NCBI GenBank assembly: GCA_032871835.1
Contig: CM065296.1
Span: 5,838,001 to 5,902,000, forward strand
Direction: 5' to 3'
Length of the DNA: 64,000 nt
DNA from: Dipteronia dyeriana
Taxonomy: Eukaryota > Streptophyta > Magnoliopsida > Sapindales > Sapindaceae
Shown here: positions 57,143 to 64,000 of the stretch, piece after piece
Numbering within the stretch: the first letter of the stretch is position 1
How the letters are laid out: each line of letters starts with the position of its first letter
Position numbers and translations under genes: made by a program
Notes under the pieces: model-generated
The model's database searches: none
The model's input: the letters and a program-made list of their open reading frames with translations, nothing else
What the model was told of the DNA's origin: nothing

Positions 57143-58987
57143 GGTAAAGAAAATAAAAAGTAAATATCCTAGGTTTTTACTCACTGTCTGATCAAGCGGG
57201 ATAAATAGCCTATAACACTCTAGCAAACGGCAACACACTCTTATATCTACAGACTTTTGCACCTAGTAATAATCACTACTATCTTCTTTAAATATGTATG
57301 TATGTTTTGGGAGAAATATAGATTAGAGGAGAATCTCATCTCCATCTCCATCTCTATTTCAAAATATTTATAGGAAAAATGAAAAAAATGAGGATAGGTG
57401 GAATTGCCCCGTACGGGTCAATACCCATCCCTTTTTTTTTTTTTTCCAAACGAGGATTGGTAATTGGATACCAGGAAATATGGGAATCCGGAGGAAAACT
57501 CTAGTCGGATCTGGCTGACCCATTCGGGTTACGCAGACCTGAAAAAAAAAAATACCAATAGAAAAAGACGGCAACTGATGTACTAAACACAATCCACACG
57601 TGTCAGCTCACAAAGTCGAAAGATCTATGAAATCTCTGTAACCCCAGTGTGACTCGCACTTTCCTTCAAGCGCCAACTCGGAGCAGTGACTCAGCCTCCT
57701 CCGATTCTCATCTGTTTCTCCGATTCCAACCTCGGCTCAGTAAATACCAGTAAGATCGTCCAAATTTTATACTTTTAATGTCGTCAATTTTAAAAATTTA
57801 ACTTCGATTCTAATCTGGGTCTAATTAGGGTTTCCATGTCTATTGTTGATAATTATTTTTCGCAAAACAGAGTTTGATTAGCGTTGAATTAACAGCTGCA
57901 AGCTTATTTTTAACTCAAAATGCCAGTATTACCAGTAAAAATTGAAACTTTATGACTATTATCACTTATGGAAGTGAATTATAATTTGCTTGTTTGTTTT
58001 TGCTAGCTTTGATGGATGAGGTTCTTATGTGGGAGTGTTTGGAAACTGGTTGGAGATAGCATTTTATTGGATTAGAGGGATGTTTTAAAGCTTGTTGAAG
58101 TGCTTAAAATATGCTAACTTGTTTAAGTGTTTAATTGTTGAATTCTTCAACAGTAATGACACGATGATGAAGGGAGATAGAGTTTGATGTAAAGGTAATA
58201 TTTACGTCACGTTGAATTTTGGTTTTTCTTTTTCTTTGTCCAGTTCTCTTTGGGTTCAACTAGTTCTTTGTGATGTTTCATGAAACTCATTGCTAGCGGT
58301 TGATTACGAGCTTGAATTCCTTAAATTTAGGACACAGTACATGGAATTTTTTTTCTTCTCATAAATAGAGGGTTGAAAGAGGTAAGCTATTGTGACACGT
58401 ATTTTCAATTACTTTTGTTGTTCACATGTAAATAGTATAGTACAAGTTATGGAAGAAATGCAATTGCCTATAATGTTCAATGTCATCAAATGGAGGATGG
58501 CAAATCCTCCCCAAGTAACAATTATTGAAGTTTGGCAGTTTATACCATCATGCATTAATTGCATTATGAGACCAAAATATGATTCCTATAAGGTTGTAGA
58601 AGATGCTTACGACAATGTAGGGTTGATTGATATACTTATAGAAGTTATTGATCACTTGAGTTAATTGTGATAGATCACATTGCCAACTATAGGAATTTGT
58701 CAACAAATGCCATCGTTTAGAAGATTCCACAACGATTGATAGATACATACACCCACATAGAGATCGCTGCAACTCTGTCTACTACACTTTAATATAAGAG
58801 CTTTAGAGTGCCTAGTTGTTCAGAGTAGGAATTGTTTGGTTGTCATTCATAGCGAAACATGACATAAGAACTTTTTTTATTGTTATCAGACTTCTCATCA
58901 ACATTTGCGTATAATAGTTCATGTTTAAAGAGAAATTGTCTTTTATGGCATCTTGATTTTGATTGTTCCTTTTAATACGTGTTTCAG
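57143..58987 (+). promoter_or_regulatory. Viral leader remnant, then promoter, 5' UTR and leader intron of the FRS gene
   Basis: 57143 to about 57290 looks like the 5' leader side of the viral insertion. A poly-T and AT stretch with CCCGTACGGGT follows. From about 57600 base composition becomes gene-like, with CT-rich CTCCGATT repeats (57695-57730) and a possible donor ACCA|GTAAGA near 57748. The acceptor TTTCAG at 58982-58987 directly precedes the start codon, so a 5' UTR intron of up to 1.2 kb is likely. Short frames inside (for example 58392-58664) have no family features. Confidence 0.5.
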
Positions 58988-61000
58988 ATGGAAGAAGTTT
59001 GTCTTAATAGTGAGCCAGTGTTTGACGAAGGTGATGAATACGAGGCTGATGGAGACTGTAGTATGGAACACGATGATCAAGCCGGGGAAACTCATACAAA
59101 GAAGGAACCTCCTCAACCTACTGTTGGTTTGGAATTTGATTCTTTCGACGAAGCTTATGATTTTTATAATGTTTATGCCAAGGAACAGGGGTTTGGCATA
59201 AGAGTAGGTAATTCGTGGTTTAGATCAAAGAGAAAAGAGCGGTATAGAGCTAAACTTAGCTGCAGCAGTGCCGGTTTCAAGAAAAAGAGTGAAGCCCACA
59301 ATCCCAGACCAGAGACAAGAACTGGATGCCCTGCGATGATAGTGATTAGGCTTGTAGAATCTAAAAGGTGGAGAATAGTTGAAGTTGAGCTTGAACACAA
59401 CCATCCTGTGAGTCCACAAGAAAAACGGTTTTACAAGTCTCATAAAAAAATGATTCTTGCAGCAAGAAAATCACAGCCACTAAAACAGCCCGTTACTGAA
59501 ATACACACGATTAAGTTGTACCGAACAGCTGTTGTGGATGCTAGGTGTAACGGATGTGCAACTGTTGATGCAAGAGAGGGTTTGATTCCCATAGATCATT
59601 GCTCTAAACATTTGGAACTTAAAGATGGAGATGCACATGCAGTTTATAATTACTTCTGTCGAATGAAGTTGACAAATCCAAACTTTTTTTACTTGATGGA
59701 CCTAGACGATGATGGCCGCTTGAGGAATGTGTTTTGGGCTGATGGCAGGTCTAGGGCTGCATGTGGTTTCTTCTGTGATACAATAGCAATTGACTCAACC
59801 TGCCTTGTTAACAAATATGAAACTCCTCTACTCTCATTCGTTGGCGTGAACCACCATGGACAACACGTCTTGTTGGGCTGTGGGTTCATTGGACATGAAT
59901 CAGTGGAATCATTTGTGTGGATCTTCAGGTCATGGCTTAATTGCACGCAAGGCCCGCTTCCACAAGTTATTATCACCGACCAGTGTAAAACCTTAAAAAG
60001 TGCAGTCTCCGAAGTGTTTCCAAAAGCACGTCATTGTTATTGTATGTGGTATATCATGCAGAGAGTTCCGGAGAAGTTGGGAGGATTGAAGGGATACGAA
60101 ACAATCAAAAGTCTATTGAACAAAGCTGTCTATAATTCCTTGAAGATCGCTGAGTTTGAAATGGCTTGGGCTGATATTATCAAGCAGCACGAACTTGGCG
60201 ATAATAAATGGCTTCAAATGTTGTACGAAGACCGCCAACGTTGGGTTCCAGTTTACCTTAAAGACACATTTTTTGCGGGAATGATCCCCGTCCAAGAAAA
60301 AGAGAGCTTGAGTGCATTTTTTGATGGTTATGTACATAAACATACATCTTTTAAGGAATTTGTTGATAAATACGATCTAGCTCTACACAGGAAGCACTTG
60401 AAAGAAGCTATGGCAGATCTGGAGTCAAGAAATCCATGTTTTGAATTGAAAACAAGATGTAATTTCGAATTGCAGCTCTCTAAAGTGTATACGAAAGAAG
60501 TATTCGAGAGGTTTCAGTCTGAAGTTGAGGGGATGTACTCTTGCTTCAACACGAGACAGGTGACTGCTAATGGGCCGATAATGACATACATAGTAAAAGA
60601 ACGCGTTGAAGTTGAAGGAAACGAGAAAGAGGTTAGGAATTATGAGGTTTTGTACGAGACAAGTCAGGTGGACATCCGATGCATATGCAGTTTATTCAAC
60701 TACAAAGGTTACCTCTGCAGGCATGCATTGAATGTTCTCAATTATAATGGTGTCGAAGAAATCCCCTCTCGATACATTCTGCCAAGGTGGAGTAAGGATT
60801 TCAAGTGCAGGTACCCTCTCAATCAGAACTTCGATAATATTGATGTTTATAACCCGATTTACTGGTATAACAACCTCTATAAACACACCATCCCCATCGT
60901 GGAAGAAGGGGCACGATCTGAAGATCATTATAGAGTTGCATTGCATGAATTGGAGGAGTTGTTGAATAGATTTAATATTGTAGAGGACAACTTAATGTAA
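58988..61000 (+). CDS. FAR1-related sequence protein, FRS6/FRS8-like
   Basis: A single coding exon of 2013 nt gives 670 residues. I chose the ATG at 58988, right after the splice acceptor TTTCAG; an upstream GTG at 58979 is intronic. Domains: FAR1 DNA-binding region about 50-140 (DSFDEAYDFYNVYAKEQGFG ... WRIVEVELEHNHPVSP) with its Cys/His residues; MULE-transposase-derived domain about 265-365 (AIDSTCLVNKYETPLLSFVG, IITDQCKTLKSAV); SWIM zinc finger about 565-580 (CICSLFNYKGYLCRHA). FRS proteins are domesticated MULE transposases that act in the nucleus as transcription factors; FHY3/FAR1 serve phytochrome A signalling. The 670-residue length, single exon and sequence style point to the FRS6/FRS8 branch. 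The frame is intact, unlike the two transposon copies in this window. Confidence 0.92.
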   Translation: MEEVCLNSEPVFDEGDEYEADGDCSMEHDDQAGETHTKKEPPQPTVGLEFDSFDEAYDFYNVYAKEQGFGIRVGNSWFRSKRKERYRAKLSCSSAGFKKKSEAHNPRPETRTGCPAMIVIRLVESKRWRIVEVELEHNHPVSPQEKRFYKSHKKMILAARKSQPLKQPVTEIHTIKLYRTAVVDARCNGCATVDAREGLIPIDHCSKHLELKDGDAHAVYNYFCRMKLTNPNFFYLMDLDDDGRLRNVFWADGRSRAACGFFCDTIAIDSTCLVNKYETPLLSFVGVNHHGQHVLLGCGFIGHESVESFVWIFRSWLNCTQGPLPQVIITDQCKTLKSAVSEVFPKARHCYCMWYIMQRVPEKLGGLKGYETIKSLLNKAVYNSLKIAEFEMAWADIIKQHELGDNKWLQMLYEDRQRWVPVYLKDTFFAGMIPVQEKESLSAFFDGYVHKHTSFKEFVDKYDLALHRKHLKEAMADLESRNPCFELKTRCNFELQLSKVYTKEVFERFQSEVEGMYSCFNTRQVTANGPIMTYIVKERVEVEGNEKEVRNYEVLYETSQVDIRCICSLFNYKGYLCRHALNVLNYNGVEEIPSRYILPRWSKDFKCRYPLNQNFDNIDVYNPIYWYNNLYKHTIPIVEEGARSEDHYRVALHELEELLNRFNIVEDNLM

Positions 61001-61640
61001 CAGATTTTTGAGAATTTTAAATCCAATGTTTTCACAAGCAAAAAAGTATAAAGGTCTTTTGTCATATTTACAGGACCATTTTCCCTTTTGTACATTCAAA
61101 GTTATATAGTGGCAAAATTGATGCATGATACTGTTTCATCGGCCTTTGATGCTCCATATATGTTTTTCGTTTCCCATATTCGTAAGCAGAATTACAATCA
61201 GATTCAGCTGAGAATGACTGAAATGAATCTCTTTTCGGTCTTTAGGTTTGCATTATGACATTATAAGACTATGCGTGCAATTAAGTATTGGCACGGGTGA
61301 TTCAAAATTTCAAAAATTTACAGGCAACACAACTGAACGAAGGAGACAACAGTGACAATACAATAGACCGAAAGTTTTAAAACTTTGATAAATTTCAACT
61401 CATGAATTGATGCATAATACGATCCAGTTTGTATCTCTATGTGAGACACTCACACAAGCTTTTGCTCATTCGAAGACGATTTGAGCACTTCACAAATTCA
61501 CATTGCACTTTGAAAACCTAATTGAAGTTACAGCAGAAGAACCTTATATAGAAAAAATCCCATATACTCGAAAAAAAAAAACACCAAGGAGAGCAGTATA
61601 AATAAAATGAGCACATTCAATTATCAATTAGCATGGACTC
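61001..61640. other. 3' UTR space between convergent FRS and VAMP71 genes
   Basis: No frame or repeat of note. It must hold both 3' UTRs. The gap between stop codons is 640 bp, and transcripts from the two strands could overlap here. Confidence 0.6.
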
Positions 61641-63567
61641 TCATTTTAGGCAGGAAGGTAGTGTAACTCCATGGCATACAAAAGCCAATACGACATAGAT
61701 GATCACTAGGATGAGGATGATCAGAGCAACCCTGCATGATGGAAGTAAGTCAGCTGACAATTTAGTAAATGCTACTTTTGATGTTATTCTAAAGCAAACG
61801 GCCTTGCATATAATCAAGTATTAGTTCAGAAAACATACGTGAGCTTGACGTTTCTCCACCACACTGAGCTTCTAAAGCGGCGAGCTTGCTTTCTAAAGCG
61901 GAATGTATTACCTTGCATATTAGCAGTTTTATCGACCAGCAGTTCCAAACGATCGCCTCTCTCTAAAACTTTGTCAATATTCTCTATCATGACATTTCGT
62001 ACCTGTAAAAATACAAAACGAACATATTTGCATCATTACCATCGTAGTTAAAGAATAAAAGATGCATGCTAAGACATTTAAAACTGACTCTCTACATGTT
62101 TATATCAAGATTTTATCTTTCTCCTCCTTATCCAAGGGCATAACCAATTCAGCGCACCATATCAAGCAGAGAAACCCCACTCTCAACAGATCACCCGTTA
62201 TCAAGATTAGCAGCAACGAGAGGTCATAAAGGACTAAACTACAGGAAACTAATTAGACTAAAGCTATCAAACCTACCTGACTCATTTCTCCCTTTAGTCT
62301 ATTCATCCTATCTGCATTTGGGTCATTTGTGTAGTATTCCATTTGCTGGTTCAAGACTCTCGAAAATTCATCGTTCATGGCATAAGCTTGAGCTGAATGA
62401 ACTGCACGACCATAATTCCTCACAAATCTCTGATGAATGTCTTCCAGGAAGGCAAAAGGAATTCTCCCTGAACAATGTAATAAAAGAAAAAAAAATTGTA
62501 CGATAAACACATGAATCTTGTAGGCAAAAAAATGGAGAAAACATCTTCTCAAGCCAGAAATGTACAAATATCGGTCCACAACTAGTGTTCATAGTTTATA
62601 CCATTTATAAATATATACACCAAATGTTACTCAAACTTATGCATCTCAGTACAAGAACCCTCCGGCACGGAAGTAAATATCCATATTATGCCCGATATTT
62701 TGACAAAATTTTAAGATTTGTGGTAGCATCAATATCAAATATATAATCATTCTGACAATATTTTCAGTACTTTTCACCTATATTTTCATAAATTTGGACC
62801 GTGAAATAGCCATTTAAACTTATATTTACATCCTTTCCCTCCCCGGAAAATACATTCATCTATTCAAGGCTTTAAACCAAAATTTCCCAATTTTCCAAAC
62901 AAAAACTAACCTCCTATGGACAAGCTACAATAATACAATTTCATAATCACTATAACATAATCCAAGTGTCAATCAAGGCATTGTGAATAGAATGTTGAGA
63001 GATTTCAAAAAAACATTTAACAATTTGAAAGCAACCTAATCGCACAAACACAATAAACAGCATTCTACTACGTAAATTGTCAAAATTCAACATTTCCAAA
63101 ACCAATCCCTACATAAATTCTCAAATTAACCTAAACCTTTCCTAACAACTTAGTGCGATCATCGATTGAGCTTCGACAAGCTTACAAAAAATAAGGAGCT
63201 AAAAACTAGCAATGAACAAACAGCTCACCGAACAGTATCATAAATCTCCACACACACAAACAAAATCCAGAATTGAGCAATCCAAATCCAATCAATTAGT
63301 CCGAAAACAGGTAAAAGAGACTAAAACAAAACGAAAGAAATTCGACTCACTTCCGGCGGTGTCGTCGGCCATACATAGAACGGTGAGGCCATCGGTGCGC
63401 TTGACATGGAAGATATAACGATCCTGAGAGTACGAGACGTGACTGTCGTCGTTTCCCGTTATCTTGTCCAGTATTTGTCTGGCGATCGCGCTGGCGTTTG
63501 TCGCGGTCGCGCTGTACTCCGCCAGCACCACCGATCCACGCGACACCAGAGAGTACAGTATCGCCAT
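61641..63567 (-). CDS. VAMP71: VAMP71-type longin R-SNARE (VAMP711/712/713-like)
   Basis: Four exons on the minus strand: 63567-63351, 62467-62277, 62002-61839 and 61731-61641. Junctions are GT-AG and phases fit. The total is 663 nt, 220 residues plus stop, the family's normal length. The N-terminal longin domain (about 1-110) begins MAILYSLVSRGSVVLAEYSA, with VSYSQDRYIFHVKRTDGLTV. The R-SNARE motif (about 125-186) contains NIDKVLERGDRLELLVDKTA with the zero-layer Arg. A C-terminal membrane anchor (about 190-212) is Ile/Leu/Val-rich, and the tail ends PSCLK. VAMP71 proteins sit on the tonoplast and late endosomes and drive fusion with the vacuole. I cannot tell VAMP711, 712 and 713 apart by eye. 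The start was chosen at MAIL, not at the upstream Met (63588). Confidence 0.95.
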
Positions 63568-64000
63568 CTCTCTCTCTCGAGTGATCAATCAGAGGCAGCT
63601 TCCTCCTCTAATTGATTGACTAGATCCAAGTTGTTTTCTCTCTCTAGTGTCTCTCTCTAACTTTTTGCTGCCCACTCACCGTTGTTTCTCTGATCGAATT
63701 TGGGTAAAAATGTAATTAACTATAAATAGCTTGGTTTTGGCGGAAAAGAAAAGTTGAATTTGTAAATATAGAGAGAGAGAGAGAACTTGAGCTTGTGCAT
63801 GTAGCGTGTGTTTGTATTTTTTACGCGCTATTTAATTATTTATTATTCCTTGGAAATATAGAGACAAATTAGAAACGACTGGGTTTTTAAAAAAAAAAAT
63901 CTTATCTTTTCTTCTCTTGTCGGATAGTTAATTAATGAATTGTTTGTTTTTCTTAAATTATGTTTACTAATACAGCTAATGAGATGTGATTTCCAATTTC
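63568..64000 (-). promoter_or_regulatory. Promoter and 5' UTR region of VAMP71
   Basis: CT/GA-rich DNA directly upstream of the start (GAGAGAGAG before the ATG on the minus strand) and a (GA)n run at 63768-63784. The rest is AT-rich. No exact TATA box or start is assigned. No other gene is visible before the window ends. Confidence 0.4.

Noticed and set aside
58392..58664. Small gene upstream of FRS6/8-like gene
   Set aside because: No start context or family motif, and it lies in the probable 5' leader intron.

Overview
The window is plant nuclear DNA. Its genes have introns, and they belong to plant-specific families: a four-MATH-domain TRAF-like protein, a FAR1-related (FRS) factor and a VAMP71 longin SNARE. 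It also carries plant-type Mutator-like elements (MULEs), Athila-like and Copia-like LTR elements and an endogenous caulimovirid. The AT-rich, microsatellite-rich background suggests a eudicot; I cannot name the species.

Only three loci look like working host genes. (1) A ten-exon minus-strand gene (14198-6421) encodes a 1685-residue protein with four MATH domains and a long C-terminal coiled coil. (2) An FRS6/FRS8-like gene (58988-61000, +) encodes 670 residues. (3) A four-exon VAMP71-type R-SNARE gene (63567-61641, -) encodes 220 residues and is convergent with the FRS gene. About 43 kb between the first gene and the FRS gene, and the first 4-5 kb of the window, are nested mobile DNA.

Layout. 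1 to about 4.9 kb: right part of a Kaonashi-type MULE with a Ulp1 (C48) protease gene (+) convergent with a MuDR transposase gene (-), both broken. 6.4-14.2 kb: MATH gene. 15.28-17.0 kb: non-autonomous MULE with a perfect 9-bp target duplication. 17.26-24.9 kb: a satellite of about 330 bp built around palindromes, split by a 4.8-kb MULE-like element (itself carrying a gag-only Copia element and a MITE) and by a hAT-like element. 25.07-25.5 kb: Harbinger-type MITE. 25.95-35.99 kb: a complete but dead 10-kb Ulp1-carrying MULE with degenerate ~110-bp terminal inverted repeats, sprinkled with direct GTTACATG repeats. 37.5-57.1 kb: a caulimovirid insertion cut up by a MULE, an Athila-like LTR element and a 3.2-kb duplication that imitates LTRs.

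The two Ulp1-MULEs share gene order, convergent orientation and an intron at the same place after the SWIM finger, but each has its own unrelated short-repeat array in front of the transposase gene. The FRS gene is a host gene descended from the same transposase family. The most informative region is 37.5-51 kb. There a solo LTR with a 5-bp target duplication sits in the second viral ORF, and that LTR, viral ORF and MULE end recur 9 kb away next to a gag region. This is best explained by an unequal exchange between a solo-LTR copy and a full-length copy of one insertion. I did not find a convincing wholly new gene system. The novelty is in the element architectures and rearrangements. All coordinates were read by eye, without alignment software.
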